From: CAYYMH01 sp964472785
GTDB taxonomy: Bacteria; Zhuqueibacterota; Zhuqueibacteria; Thermofontimicrobiales; Thermofontimicrobiaceae
Length of the DNA stretch: 37,649 bases
Reading direction: 5' to 3'
NCBI GenBank assembly: GCA_964472785.1
Contig: CAYYMH010000042.1
Coordinates: forward strand, 1 to 37,649
A program made the translations under genes and the position numbers. Below are positions 7,378-15,604 of this stretch, in pieces. The first letter of the stretch is position 1. Every line of letters starts with the position of its first letter. Below the pieces are notes generated by a model. That model did no database searches, was not told the origin of the DNA, and worked only from the letters and a program-made list of their open reading frames with translations.

Positions 7378-7523
7378 TACAATAATTAGGGATTAAAACC
7401 CCAGTCTGTTGGATGTATTTTAGTCAGTTCAATTCAGCTTTAAATATTAAAAAAGCTTGAAAACCGAATCGAATAATCTTAACAGCAAACTCAAAATCCT
7501 ATTTACTTACTACGGAGAATTTT

Positions 7524-9215
7524 ATGAAAAAGTTGACGTTTATTTTTCTCTTACTGATGTTGGTTTCCATTGGTCATGCGGAAAATTATCTGCTCAATGG
7601 TGGTCAGGAATCCCGCATTGATTACAAAATGGTTCAGGTCGTGGAGCCCAAACCGGCGATTCGCACTTTGTATTTGACTTATGTTTTGCCAGTCAGTTAC
7701 AGTTCACCCACATACAATCAACGGATTGAGAATGTAAATTTTGTTTACTCACCCCAGCCGGATAATAAAGAGGAATATACTGATAAACGAGGAAATAAGG
7801 TGGTGAAGCTCTCATGGGAAAGTCCCAAGTCGCAGATTAAAACAGCGATTTCATTATCCGCTTACAATAAAACAACGTTACAAAAATTACAGACAACAGC
7901 GCCATTTCCATTGAGAAACGTGTCGGCTGATGTGAGACCTTACCTTGGTGCATCGGATCAGGTTCCTGCTACCAACCCAACCATTATCGCGAAAGCAAAA
8001 GAGGTGACCAGTGGCGCGAAAACAGAGTTTGATGCGGTGCAACGTATTTTAACCTGGGTCATCGACCACATGCAATATGTGCTAACTCCCAAAGAATACG
8101 GCGCCATGTATTCGTTTCAAACAGGGCGTGGCAATTGTCAAAATTACTCGCATCTTGCCTCAGCGCTGATGCGGGCGGTTGGTATTCCTTCCAGAATTGT
8201 GAACGGCATTACGCTGAAACAGCCGTACTCGATTGATTTGGGGGGACGGAAACTCACCCTGAAAATGGCAGAAGGTCGTCATTCATGGATCGAAGTGTAT
8301 TTCCCGGATTTAGGTTGGGTTCCTTTTGATCCGCAGCAAACTCAGTTGTTTGTGAGCAACCGTTTCATCCGTGTCGAAATTGGCGTTGATAATGAAGAGA
8401 CCTCACAGGACGGATTGATTCGCTGGACACAGGTGAAGGGTGAACTGGCGACTCCCTCTTTTGAGGAAACCATCGAAGCGAAATTCAATACGGATAATGT
8501 TAACCTGAGTGCAAAAAAGCAGGAGTACGGTCCGCGAAAATTTTTGTTTTCACCTACGGTTGAAGCAACTTTTCGGGAAGTACCGATTGTCAAAAAACCG
8601 GAACCGCCCAAAGAAATTCCCACGGACAAACTTAAACAACTGAGCTATTCAAAACCGTACATGTTCGGAAATTTGGAGTTTCCCAAAGATGTCGATTTTC
8701 TGTCCACCAGAGGACCGGCTCAACGGACCGATGAGGGCAATTTTGAAATGCGGAAAAACTTTTTGGTGGAAACGGCGGAGTATGTGACCGAACAGTCCCA
8801 ATATGCTCAGGTTTATATTCTGGAAAAGCCCATGGAAGTGAGAAAAATTGGCTTGGTGCTTCATAAGTTCGGTGGCAGCGGATTTTTGTGGCTGGAGCTA
8901 CTGAAAGATGAAAACGGTTTACCCGGCGCAACAGTCGCCACCAGCGCCATGATGCCATTGGATGAAATTAAATTCAAGCCCGGCTATGATTGGGTGGATT
9001 TTGATTTTGGGAATGAAAAGCCAAAAATTTCGCCGGGACGCTACTGGATCGCATTGGGTTTCACCGGCAGACCGATTGTTAACTGGTTTTACAGCTATGG
9101 CAAACCGGTCGGACCTGTCGATGGCACACGCTACAAAACCATTTTGGATACGGAATGGAGTAACAGTCTGGTGTATGAATTTAATTACCGGGTTTTAGGT
9201 TTGACTATTCAATAA
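7524..9215 (+). CDS. Secreted transglutaminase-like domain protein
   Basis: A 563-residue exported protein. Residues 1-19 are a signal peptide (cleavage likely after GHA), and a TACGGAG-type ribosome binding site precedes the start. Residues about 170-275 form a transglutaminase-like (papain-fold) domain. Its catalytic triad is visible as C205 in GNCQNYSHLASALMRAVGIP, H253 in GRHSWIEVYF and D269 in WVPFDP. The N-terminal 150 residues look like a beta-rich pre-domain, and the C-terminal 190 residues form another beta-rich module (FGGSGFLWLELL, then PGRYWIALGFTG) that may bind carbohydrate or protein. Bacterial relatives act as periplasmic or surface peptidases or cross-linkers; the substrate cannot be inferred. 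It is a single-gene unit with its own terminator. Confidence 0.85.
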   Translation: MKKLTFIFLLLMLVSIGHAENYLLNGGQESRIDYKMVQVVEPKPAIRTLYLTYVLPVSYSSPTYNQRIENVNFVYSPQPDNKEEYTDKRGNKVVKLSWESPKSQIKTAISLSAYNKTTLQKLQTTAPFPLRNVSADVRPYLGASDQVPATNPTIIAKAKEVTSGAKTEFDAVQRILTWVIDHMQYVLTPKEYGAMYSFQTGRGNCQNYSHLASALMRAVGIPSRIVNGITLKQPYSIDLGGRKLTLKMAEGRHSWIEVYFPDLGWVPFDPQQTQLFVSNRFIRVEIGVDNEETSQDGLIRWTQVKGELATPSFEETIEAKFNTDNVNLSAKKQEYGPRKFLFSPTVEATFREVPIVKKPEPPKEIPTDKLKQLSYSKPYMFGNLEFPKDVDFLSTRGPAQRTDEGNFEMRKNFLVETAEYVTEQSQYAQVYILEKPMEVRKIGLVLHKFGGSGFLWLELLKDENGLPGATVATSAMMPLDEIKFKPGYDWVDFDFGNEKPKISPGRYWIALGFTGRPIVNWFYSYGKPVGPVDGTRYKTILDTEWSNSLVYEFNYRVLGLTIQ

Positions 9216-9251
9216 TTTTTACAATTTCATCAGTGATTCTTTTACTTCAAT

Positions 9252-9281
9252 GAGCCCCCATTTTTCCGGGGGTTCTTTTTT
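9252..9281 (+). terminator. Rho-independent terminator
   Basis: GAGCCCCC (9252-9259) pairs with GGGGGTTC (9268-9275) with one G-T pair around an eight-base loop, followed by a run of six T. It lies 36 bases after the transglutaminase-like gene and ends its transcript. Confidence 0.9.
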
Positions 9282-9286
9282 GATGC

Positions 9287-9531
9287 TTTGGATTGAAGTA
9301 ACTGCGTTACTTCATGGGGCTGTATCAAAAGTTAACTTGTAGTGACGAATTTGTTCGTCAAATACCACATATTATATGGAGCGAATAAATTCGCTACTAC
9401 AAATCGTGCTAAATATATTTCATTGGGACTTTTGATACATCCCCCTCCAAAATTATATTAGCGACCGATTGTTTGAATTATTGAGATGGGTTTTTTACAA
9501 GTAATTTTTGGATTGAAGTAACTGCGTTACT
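9287..9531. repeat. 25-bp direct repeats flanking palindromic element copy 1
   Basis: The same 25 bases, starting TTTGGATTGAAG and ending GCGTTACT, occur at 9287-9311 and 9507-9531, bracketing the 129-bp core. Each contains the AGTAAC-TGC-GTTACT hairpin. They are too long for an ordinary target-site duplication, so they may belong to a larger composite element or a duplicated hairpin unit. Confidence 0.8.
9294..9444. repeat. Palindromic MITE-like element, copy 1 (hairpin plus 129-bp core)
   Basis: The core (9316-9444) has 17-bp terminal inverted repeats, GGGGCTGTATCAAAAGT and ACTTTTGATACATCCCC, with one mismatch. Inside are two perfect small hairpins, GACGAA/TTCGTC and AGCGAA/TTCGCT, whose outer arms (TTGTAGTGACGAATT and AATTCGCTACTACAA) also pair with each other. 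Directly left is a perfect 9-bp hairpin, TGAAGTAAC-TGC-GTTACTTCA (9294-9314). No coding frame is present, as expected for a non-autonomous element. A second core of identical length lies at 30177-30305. Confidence 0.9.
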
Positions 9532-9647
9532 GCACTCAAAACTATATCGAGTGTTTTAGTAGTTGAAATTGTTTCACCACAAGATATTTTTGATTCATGT
9601 GTTTAATAGGGTAAAGTTGCTTGCTTTAGAATTGATCAGATTAATTC

Positions 9648-10244
9648 ATGGAAAGAAAAGACACTACATTAATGGAACTGGTAAAACAGGGCGACCATTT
9701 GGCGTTTCAGGAACTGGTCGAACGGCACAAATTGTCGGTTTTGAATCTCTGTTATAAATTTACCAATAACAGCACCGATGCCGAGGATTTGGCGCAGGAT
9801 GTGTTCGTTCGGATATTTCAGGCGGCCAAGCGTTACGAACCCAAGGCGTCTTTTACAACGTGGATGTATCGCATTGCTGCCAACAGGTGTCTGAATTTTC
9901 AGCGGCGCAAAAAACTGTTGAGTTTCTTTTCCATTGATCAAAATAATCACAACAAGGACAGTCACGAATATAAAGTTCCGGAGCTGAGTACGACGGACCG
10001 ACCGGACGAAGATTTTGAGAAAAAAGAGCGACAGAAGCTCGTTCAAAAGGCAATTCGCGCTCTACCGGAGAGTCAACGCATGGTTGTGATTCTGTACCGT
10101 TATCATGAATTATCATATAAGGAAATTTCGAATGTATTACAAATATCCGTGTCTGCAGTGGAGTCGAGATTGCATCGGGCTAAACATAATTTAAAAAACC
10201 ACTTAGCTCCTTTATTAAAAGAAGATATCCGTCGTGGATCATAA
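9648..10244 (+). CDS. ECF-type RNA polymerase sigma factor
   Basis: A 198-residue group 4 (ECF) sigma factor. Region 2 is visible at about residues 20-90 (AFQELVERHKLSVLNLCYKF, then DAEDLAQDVFVRIFQAAKRY, then FTTWMYRIAANRCLN), and region 4 at 125-185 (ALPESQRMVVILYRYHELSY and the recognition helix ISVSAVESRLHRA). It directs core RNA polymerase to a stress regulon. The start has no good ribosome binding site, so an alternative start at M9 is possible. Downstream lie its zinc-binding anti-sigma factor and two Spy/CpxP-like proteins, which points to envelope or metal stress. Such operons are usually autoregulated; I did not identify the ECF promoter. Confidence 0.93.
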   Translation: MERKDTTLMELVKQGDHLAFQELVERHKLSVLNLCYKFTNNSTDAEDLAQDVFVRIFQAAKRYEPKASFTTWMYRIAANRCLNFQRRKKLLSFFSIDQNNHNKDSHEYKVPELSTTDRPDEDFEKKERQKLVQKAIRALPESQRMVVILYRYHELSYKEISNVLQISVSAVESRLHRAKHNLKNHLAPLLKEDIRRGS

Positions 10245-10260
10245 TGTTCACAAGTTTTTT

Positions 10261-10285
10261 ACGCCTTATTTGTTTAATAAGGTGT
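10261..10285 (+). promoter_or_regulatory. Hairpin abutting the anti-sigma ribosome binding site
   Basis: ACGCCTTATT (10261-10270) pairs with AATAAGGTGT (10276-10285), ten pairs including one G-T, around a TGTTT loop. The AGGAGG ribosome binding site (10286-10291) begins at the next base. No T-run follows, so it is not a terminator. It could tune translation of the anti-sigma factor relative to the sigma factor or protect an mRNA end. Confidence 0.65.
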
Positions 10286-10300
10286 AGGAGGTCATCGAAA

Positions 10301-10789
10301 ATGAAATGCCATGAAGTGAAAAACAAACTGTCAGCCTATCAGGATAAACAACTGAGCCAGGATGAGATGAACCAAATCGCTTCTCACCTGAAAAGTTGCC
10401 AGGACTGTCAGGAAGAATTACATGCGCTCAATTTAACTTTGCATACTTTGGGCGAGGCTGACAAAATAGAAACCGCACCGTTTTTTACGACACGGGTGAT
10501 GCAAAGGATTAAAGAGCAGGAAGGTAAATTATCAAAGCCGAGACGATTGTTCAATCCACTTGAGCTCATTCCTGTCCCGGTATTAACGGTCGTGGTTTTA
10601 ATATTCGGCTTATTAATCGGTGCATACATGGGCAAGACGATCTCTAATCAATCTGTGATGGCGGAACAAACGACGCAAGATCAGGAGATTGAACAATTGT
10701 TTGCCATCAATTCCATTTATGAAGTGACCGGCGAATCGGTTCCTGATGTTTATATTTCTCTAATATCAGATAACGATCAGCAAAGGTAA
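10301..10789 (+). CDS. Anti-sigma factor with N-terminal zinc finger and one membrane helix
   Basis: A 162-residue protein starting at ATG 10301, which has AGGAGG ten bases upstream; the open frame extends upstream to 10244 but that segment lacks family features. The N-terminus is a zinc-binding anti-sigma domain: C3, then H29-x3-C33-x2-C36 (HLKSCQDC). One hydrophobic helix at about 91-110 (IPVPVLTVVVLIFGLLIGAY) places the C-terminal 50 residues in the periplasm. The protein should hold the upstream sigma factor inactive at the inner membrane and release it on an envelope signal. The gene lies 56 bases after the sigma gene and 5 bases before the next gene, so the three form an operon. Confidence 0.9.
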   Translation: MKCHEVKNKLSAYQDKQLSQDEMNQIASHLKSCQDCQEELHALNLTLHTLGEADKIETAPFFTTRVMQRIKEQEGKLSKPRRLFNPLELIPVPVLTVVVLIFGLLIGAYMGKTISNQSVMAEQTTQDQEIEQLFAINSIYEVTGESVPDVYISLISDNDQQR

Positions 10790-10794
10790 AAGCC

Positions 10795-11289
10795 ATGAGC
10801 AAAAAGAGTTTAACTTTATTATTAATATTTTCGCTGTTGATTAATATTTCAGCAGTAGTGACATTCGGTTATTTTAAATGGTTTGATTCCGATAAAGAAC
10901 GGCGTGATGACAAGCCACCACGACATAGAGTGCCGCTCCATGAAAAGCTGAATATTAATGAAGAACAAACAAGCAAAATGAATGAACTACGTAAGAGTTT
11001 ATTCAAAGAGCTGGGTCCGTTAAAAACAGAGATAAGACAGCACCGGATGCAGTTAGTTGAAATGATAAGTCAGGATACGGTCTCAGCAGAGGAAATTTAC
11101 AAAAAGATCGAACAGATTTCTGAACAGGAAAAAATGGTGCAGAAGAAAATTATTGACAACATGCTCGAGTTGCGCACCGTGCTCAATGACGAACAACGGC
11201 AAGAGTTTTTAAAGATGATGGCAGGACGAATTTTTGATGACCAGCACAGTAAATTCAAAAGGCGCTGGAAACCCCGAAAAGAAGAATAG
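10795..11289 (+). CDS. Spy/CpxP-like periplasmic stress sensor, membrane-anchored
   Basis: A 164-residue protein with an N-terminal hydrophobic segment (residues 5-27) that looks like a signal anchor with no clear cleavage site. The rest is a helical, highly charged domain typical of the heavy-metal-resistance/CpxP/Spy family: LHEKLNINEEQTSKMNELR resembles the LTxxQ-type repeat, and ELRTVLNDEQRQEFLKMM the second such repeat. Such proteins bind misfolded proteins or metals in the periplasm and feed back on stress signalling. Being directly behind the anti-sigma gene, it may modulate the signal perceived by the anti-sigma factor. That role is inference. Confidence 0.8.
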   Translation: MSKKSLTLLLIFSLLINISAVVTFGYFKWFDSDKERRDDKPPRHRVPLHEKLNINEEQTSKMNELRKSLFKELGPLKTEIRQHRMQLVEMISQDTVSAEEIYKKIEQISEQEKMVQKKIIDNMLELRTVLNDEQRQEFLKMMAGRIFDDQHSKFKRRWKPRKEE

Positions 11290-11383
11290 AATAATTCTGA
11301 AAAATAACTGAAATATATTTTGGATCCAAATATATCGATAAAATCATGGTAAATTAATTTAACTAATCGAAGGAGAGATTGAA

Positions 11384-11866
11384 ATGAGAAAAATGAACGT
11401 AATACTTGTGTTATTGATCGCTATTGCAATAGCGGTAGTGTCTGTTGGCAATGCCCAACCAATGAGAAAGTTTCATGAACGAGGGCATCAAAAGTCGGGT
11501 CCAATGATGTTCAAAATGCTCGATCTGTCGGAAGAGCAGGTTGCTCAAATGACCGATTTACGGGTAGAACACCAGAAGAAAATGCTGCCGATACAGACAG
11601 AGATTCAGCAGAGGGTTGGTGAGTTAAAATTGCTGCAGACAGAAGATCGTCCGAACCTAAAAAAAATCGACGGCAAAATCGAGGAAATCGCTGATCTGCG
11701 GGCCGAGCTCCAGAAAGAAAGAGTGCGCCATCATTTGAAAATCCGTGACCTGTTAACGGATGAGCAAAAGAAGATGTTTGACAGTAAAATTCTGACAAGA
11801 CCGGGCGGTCGAAAGGGATGTGACCAGATGCGTCATGGTAAGTCGCCACGAGGTTTTAGCAGATAG
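11384..11866 (+). CDS. Spy/CpxP-family periplasmic chaperone-like protein
   Basis: A 160-residue exported protein with a cleavable signal peptide (residues 1-24, ending GNA) and a helical mature part. Two LTxxQ-like segments are present, LDLSEEQVAQMTDLRVEH and IRDLLTDEQKKMFDSKI. The sequence is rich in Met, His and Arg (MRKFHERGHQKSGPMMF near the mature N-terminus), which could bind metal ions. An AAGGAGAG ribosome binding site precedes the start. It is the last gene of the sigma cluster, separated by 94 bases from its paralogue-like neighbour, and ends before a strong terminator. It resembles soluble Spy, whereas the upstream gene encodes an anchored version. Confidence 0.85.
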   Translation: MRKMNVILVLLIAIAIAVVSVGNAQPMRKFHERGHQKSGPMMFKMLDLSEEQVAQMTDLRVEHQKKMLPIQTEIQQRVGELKLLQTEDRPNLKKIDGKIEEIADLRAELQKERVRHHLKIRDLLTDEQKKMFDSKILTRPGGRKGCDQMRHGKSPRGFSR

Positions 11867-11882
11867 ATATAATGAATCATGC

Positions 11883-11920
11883 AAAAAAGGAGAGGAATTC
11901 AATAATTCCTCTCCTTTTTT
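11883..11920. terminator. Strong bidirectional terminator
   Basis: AAAAAAGGAGAGGAATT pairs perfectly with AATTCCTCTCCTTTTTT around a four-base loop. The poly-A and poly-T sides let it work on both strands. It ends the sigma/anti-sigma/Spy-like transcript. Confidence 0.95.
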
Positions 11921-12264
11921 CTTAACTTTATTAGACATAGTTAGCTGCCTCCGAGTCTCCAAGACTCGAAGAAAAAATTATTTAATGATAGCAGATGATA
12001 GGTTTAATGAGATTCCTCGTCGCTCCACTTTTCAGGATAACATCCTTTTGAGTTTTCATAAAAAACTCTTTATATCGGTAAATCGAATTTCAAACCTGGA
12101 CTTTATCCCATTTTCAAATAAAGCTCATTCATTTAACATACTCTCTTGCTCCTGTGTTTTTATGAAACTATGAACACTGAAAAGCGTAAGTTTAAAAGTA
12201 AAACATGGTGATTGTGCAAACTCATATTGAATCCTCTGATTTCTAAATCCAAAGGAGCAAAAAA
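11921..12264. other. Gene-free stretch with small hairpins
   Basis: No credible gene. It contains GAGTC/GACTC (hairpin near 11952-11966), a segment ATTCCTCGTCGCTCC like a common dispersed motif, and GAGTTTT/AAAAACTC (near 12052-12070). An AAAGGAGCAAAAAA ribosome binding site for the next gene ends the stretch. Confidence 0.5.
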
Positions 12265-12906
12265 ATGGTGGAAAAGAAAAATAATCAAGATCCCAAAACT
12301 GATGAAATAAAAATTTCACACAGCAGTGAAATAAATATCGGTAAATGGATAAACGAGGGCTGGGATTTCGTGATGGCTCATTTTGCGGAATTTCTGATAT
12401 TAAGTCTGCTTTATTCGATTATCATTATTTTAGCCTCTTCCACAATTTTGATAAAATTTTTGTTTGCCGGACCATTGAAGGTGGGCATATTTTTTATCAT
12501 TTTCAACCGAATGCGCGGTAAATCGTTTAACATCGGTGATATTGTCACTGGATTTAACTACTTCATTCCTGCCGTGTTGGCAGATATCTTGATTACCGTG
12601 TTTGCGGCGTTCGGATATTTTTTTCTCATCATTCCCGGGATCATTATATCCGCGGTTTATATGTTTACCTTTCCCTTAATTTTGGAGAAAAAAATGGATT
12701 TCTGGCAGGCAATGGAAACCAGCCGTAAAGTCGTGTCTAAAAACCTGTTTGAATTATCCGTGTTCATGCTGGTTTTGCATGTATTTCTGTTGATTGGCGT
12801 TATCTTACTTTTCGTGGGAGTATTGGTGGCTGTCCCCATCGTTTTTGCAGCGATAGCAGCGGCATACCGGGATATTTTTGGTTTAGAGGAAGAAGTTGAA
12901 AGTTAA
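12265..12906 (+). CDS. Integral membrane protein of unknown function
   Basis: A 213-residue protein. The first 35 residues are polar and probably cytoplasmic. At least four hydrophobic segments follow: about 42-66 (FLILSLLYSIIIILASSTI), 70-85, 105-135 (PAVLADILITVFAAFGYFFL) and 165-200 (FMLVLHVFLLIGVILLFVGV). Between them is an FPLILEKKMDFWQAMETSRK segment like the cytoplasmic loop of small DUF975/glycerophosphodiester-phosphodiesterase membrane-domain-like proteins. No catalytic residues are visible. The gene stands alone, with its own ribosome binding site and a terminator behind it. The family link is a weak resemblance. Confidence 0.7.
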   Translation: MVEKKNNQDPKTDEIKISHSSEINIGKWINEGWDFVMAHFAEFLILSLLYSIIIILASSTILIKFLFAGPLKVGIFFIIFNRMRGKSFNIGDIVTGFNYFIPAVLADILITVFAAFGYFFLIIPGIIISAVYMFTFPLILEKKMDFWQAMETSRKVVSKNLFELSVFMLVLHVFLLIGVILLFVGVLVAVPIVFAAIAAAYRDIFGLEEEVES

Positions 12907-12976
12907 GGTGAGGATATTGTCATGCCTAATTTGAGAAATAAATATTGATTCAAATTTCAAAATAAAGAAAAAATAA

Positions 12977-13013
12977 AAAAATCCGGCGTCGTTTGATTGT
13001 CGCCGGATTTTAT
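12977..13013. terminator. Bidirectional terminator between convergent genes
   Basis: AAAATCCGGCG pairs with CGCCGGATTTT around a loop of about twelve bases, with A-rich sequence on the left and TTTTAT on the right. It lies between the convergent genes ending at 12906 and 13049 and can serve both. Confidence 0.9.
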
Positions 13014-13048
13014 AATGAAGATACAGTGTTAAATACGACTATGTCATT

Positions 13049-14632
13049 TTAATGGTTGCCTGACAAGCTCCATATTTTTGTCCAATCCAATTCCAATCTC
13101 AATCGACTTTCCCAGTTTTCAATTTTTTGTCCCTTAATATTATTTTCATTTTGAAAATGCGCATAATTTAAACACCCGTTGATTCGCAACCAGTTTTTAG
13201 CATACCACATGACTTCAAATTTTAGCTGTTTTGTAGTTTCAATTATGCCGGTTGGGAATGGTTCGCTGTATTCATCATCCAGCGTGAGTTCCATCCAGGG
13301 CTCATCCCAGGGAGAGAATAGATCTCCTTCGCCGTGACGGGTTCTGCTATATTCCAACCCCAAAAATAAATCAGATTTTAACCAGTAGGAACAACCCATC
13401 AGCCAATGATCGAAATCATGACCCAACGGATGTCCCATGGGTTTGTTGCGATGGATATATATTTCTTCGGGATGAGGTGTTTTATAGGTTCGGTTCGATA
13501 CGCGTGCATATTCGAGATTTAATGTTAGTCCATAAAGTTTAAAAGGATCGCTGAAATACGTTCCCAGTACCAGTCCGTATTCTGTAGGTTCAAGATCGCC
13601 AGGGACTGTTCTTTCAACCTGTATATCATCAATTAGAAGTGACGAGTAGAGTTGCCAGTTTTTTAGCGGATAGATCAAAAAATCGAGGGTCGGAAGCACA
13701 TTGTTATCGCCGGCGCCGTTTTTCTTAGCGCCGTGATAAAAAATAACCGGATTCAAGTAGGTCGTATTAAAACCACCATTCGCTTCTCCATATAAAATGA
13801 CTTCTGTAACTGCTGCCTGAAGTCGTCCCTTCCAAAAGCTCATATCCAGTCGGTGACCGGATAAAAATCGCCTGTAGTTTCTGGTGATTGAATCGTTGTC
13901 GCGAATTCTTTTTCGATCCAGTTCCGCTGCGATAAAAGACAGCACAAACGGGCCGAACCTGGCTGCTGCATAAAATTGATCGAGCGGTCTGTAAGTATTG
14001 GATAATAGCAGTGAGCCACTGTTTCCGACGCCCCATTTTAAAAAATCACGCCCGAATTTGAATGTGAGTTTATCCCATTGTCCCGTAACATAGGCTTGTT
14101 CGGTATATCCAACAACGCCTCGCCATTTTTTACCAACATAATCCGGGTCGTAATAATCGTATTGATCAAAAATCATGCTGTTGTATGCGGCAATGTTATT
14201 TGAAATTTCTGTTCCGGTAATTCCACGATAAACGCCGCGATATTCAAAAGATTGGTTTTGGTTTTTATTTCCGTCCCCCTTGAGATACAACCTTCCCAAA
14301 ATGGCATCAGAATTCTGATCTTTCTGCTGCAACGATTCGACCTCTGGTTCAAATTCTTTGAGCAACACCTGCAATTTTTCGGATAAAAAAGTCGGGTGAT
14401 TTCGGCTTTTATCGAGCTGGGTTTTAAGTTTTATCAAGCTTTTTGCGACATCCCCTCGTGTGTATGGATGGTGCATTTGCAGTAAATCCAGACAGTAACC
14501 CCGAACCTGAAATTCTTTAATGTACCGGTATGTCCAATGATAGGAGGGGAGGGTTTCGTTGATGCCGGCGAACAGGCGGCCAGTTTGAAGAAGCAATAAC
14601 ATCAAAATAATTTTTATAAAATATCGATTCAT
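13049..14632 (-). CDS. Wzi-like capsule assembly outer-membrane protein
   Basis: A 527-residue exported protein with signal peptide MNRYFIKIILMLLLLQTGRL (and on to FAG). The N-terminal domain has a helical YRYIKEFQVRGYCLDLLQMH segment followed by PYTRGDVAKSL. The rest is rich in alternating aromatic/hydrophobic strands typical of an outer-membrane beta-barrel. FGRDFLKWGVGNSGSLLLSN is the Wzi-family-like motif, and the chain ends in a barrel strand (RLRLELDWTKIW). Wzi proteins help anchor capsule at the cell surface. It is the last gene of a minus-strand run with a sugar transferase and sugar-modifying enzymes, which fits a capsule or exopolysaccharide role. An AGGGA ribosome binding site precedes the ATG. 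Confidence 0.7.
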   Translation of the reverse strand: MNRYFIKIILMLLLLQTGRLFAGINETLPSYHWTYRYIKEFQVRGYCLDLLQMHHPYTRGDVAKSLIKLKTQLDKSRNHPTFLSEKLQVLLKEFEPEVESLQQKDQNSDAILGRLYLKGDGNKNQNQSFEYRGVYRGITGTEISNNIAAYNSMIFDQYDYYDPDYVGKKWRGVVGYTEQAYVTGQWDKLTFKFGRDFLKWGVGNSGSLLLSNTYRPLDQFYAAARFGPFVLSFIAAELDRKRIRDNDSITRNYRRFLSGHRLDMSFWKGRLQAAVTEVILYGEANGGFNTTYLNPVIFYHGAKKNGAGDNNVLPTLDFLIYPLKNWQLYSSLLIDDIQVERTVPGDLEPTEYGLVLGTYFSDPFKLYGLTLNLEYARVSNRTYKTPHPEEIYIHRNKPMGHPLGHDFDHWLMGCSYWLKSDLFLGLEYSRTRHGEGDLFSPWDEPWMELTLDDEYSEPFPTGIIETTKQLKFEVMWYAKNWLRINGCLNYAHFQNENNIKGQKIENWESRLRLELDWTKIWSLSGNH

Positions 14633-14715
14633 ATGTTCCCTGTCTTTGAAAGAAAATAAGTAGTTTATATTTTATCCGATTGAATATTTAAAAGTAATAT
14701 GCTTATGTTTTAAAT

Positions 14716-15558
14716 TTATTCTGATAAATCAATTTCGGGGATTAAATAAATTTTATAATCTTTATAAGCAATATATGGATAATTGTTTTTTAAATTATAA
14801 AATTCTGGATGGGTAGTTAAAAAATATTTGTTTTCATTTAAATGAAAAAATGCCGGTTTGAAATGTGGAAAATCAAAGGCACGAACAAAGTTATAAAAAT
14901 ATCCTAATCCCTTTTCTAGTATCGCTTTTTTTTCTTTAAGGTCCTTTCTGTAGTGACTAATAACTTCACCGTCATTTTGTTTATACGCAATCAATTTTCC
15001 TGTTTTAAAAATGTCTGGCAATTTTTCTCTCAAAAGTTTTTCTCCGAATTTTTCACATCTTAAGTAAAGATCATAACCAGTATCTTTTTCGTATATAGGT
15101 AATAGTTCTTGAAATACAATGTCACCAGAATCCATTCCCACATCAATTTTATGGAGTGTTATTCCGTGAATTTTTTCATCATTCATAATAGCATAAGGTA
15201 TTGGTAGAGCGCCTCGATAACGTGGTAGAGGAGCAAAATGAAGATTTAGAAAACCATGTTTTGGAATAGAAAAGAAATTTTCTTTAAATAATTTTGGATA
15301 AAAACAACAAATGCCAATATCTGGTTTTATCGCTTTTACTTCATTTAAAAAATCATCATTTTTAAGAGTATCAGGCATTAATAATTTTAATCCAATTTTA
15401 CGTGCTAATCTGGAGACTGAATCATACCAGTGCTTTTCATCATCATCTTCTCTTGCGATCACCCCGACAATTTCAGCAATTCCTTGTTCAGATAGGTCTG
15501 ACAATATTCTAAGGCCTTTAATCCCCATATTTTTACTGCCAACAAAAAGGACTTTCAT
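14716..15558 (-). CDS. Formyltransferase-fold enzyme, probable sugar N-formyltransferase
   Basis: A 280-residue protein of the methionyl-tRNA/sugar formyltransferase fold using N10-formyltetrahydrofolate. The catalytic residues are N105 and H107 in FLNLHFAPLPRYRGALP and D143 in GMDSGDI, at nearly the same spacing as Asn108, His110 and Asp146 of E. coli Fmt. The C-terminal 80 residues (YNFVRAFDFPHFKPAFF) replace the tRNA-binding domain and resemble sugar formyltransferases. Between an oxidoreductase gene and a Wzi-like gene, it probably formylates an amino-sugar nucleotide or lipid-linked sugar. The gene is visibly more AT-rich than its neighbours, which suggests separate acquisition. A true tRNA formyltransferase is less likely because fmt usually sits with def or priA. 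Confidence 0.83.
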   Translation of the reverse strand: MKVLFVGSKNMGIKGLRILSDLSEQGIAEIVGVIAREDDDEKHWYDSVSRLARKIGLKLLMPDTLKNDDFLNEVKAIKPDIGICCFYPKLFKENFFSIPKHGFLNLHFAPLPRYRGALPIPYAIMNDEKIHGITLHKIDVGMDSGDIVFQELLPIYEKDTGYDLYLRCEKFGEKLLREKLPDIFKTGKLIAYKQNDGEVISHYRKDLKEKKAILEKGLGYFYNFVRAFDFPHFKPAFFHLNENKYFLTTHPEFYNLKNNYPYIAYKDYKIYLIPEIDLSE

Positions 15559-15604
15559 TAACGAGGCTCTCCTACACTAAAAATTCTAATTTGCTTTATG
15601 ATAA

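Larger units (their letters stand above)
6734..7523. other. Divergent intergenic region between hisS and the transglutaminase-like gene
   Basis: About 790 bp without a supported gene. It holds a GCAGAGA-type repeat beside hisS (6757-6781), a strong GC hairpin (6871-6902), a broken inverted repeat TGAACA/TGTTCA around 7165-7193, and a possible promoter for the rightward gene (7349-7377). The open frame at 6827-7081 shows no family features and runs through the hairpin. Confidence 0.6.
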
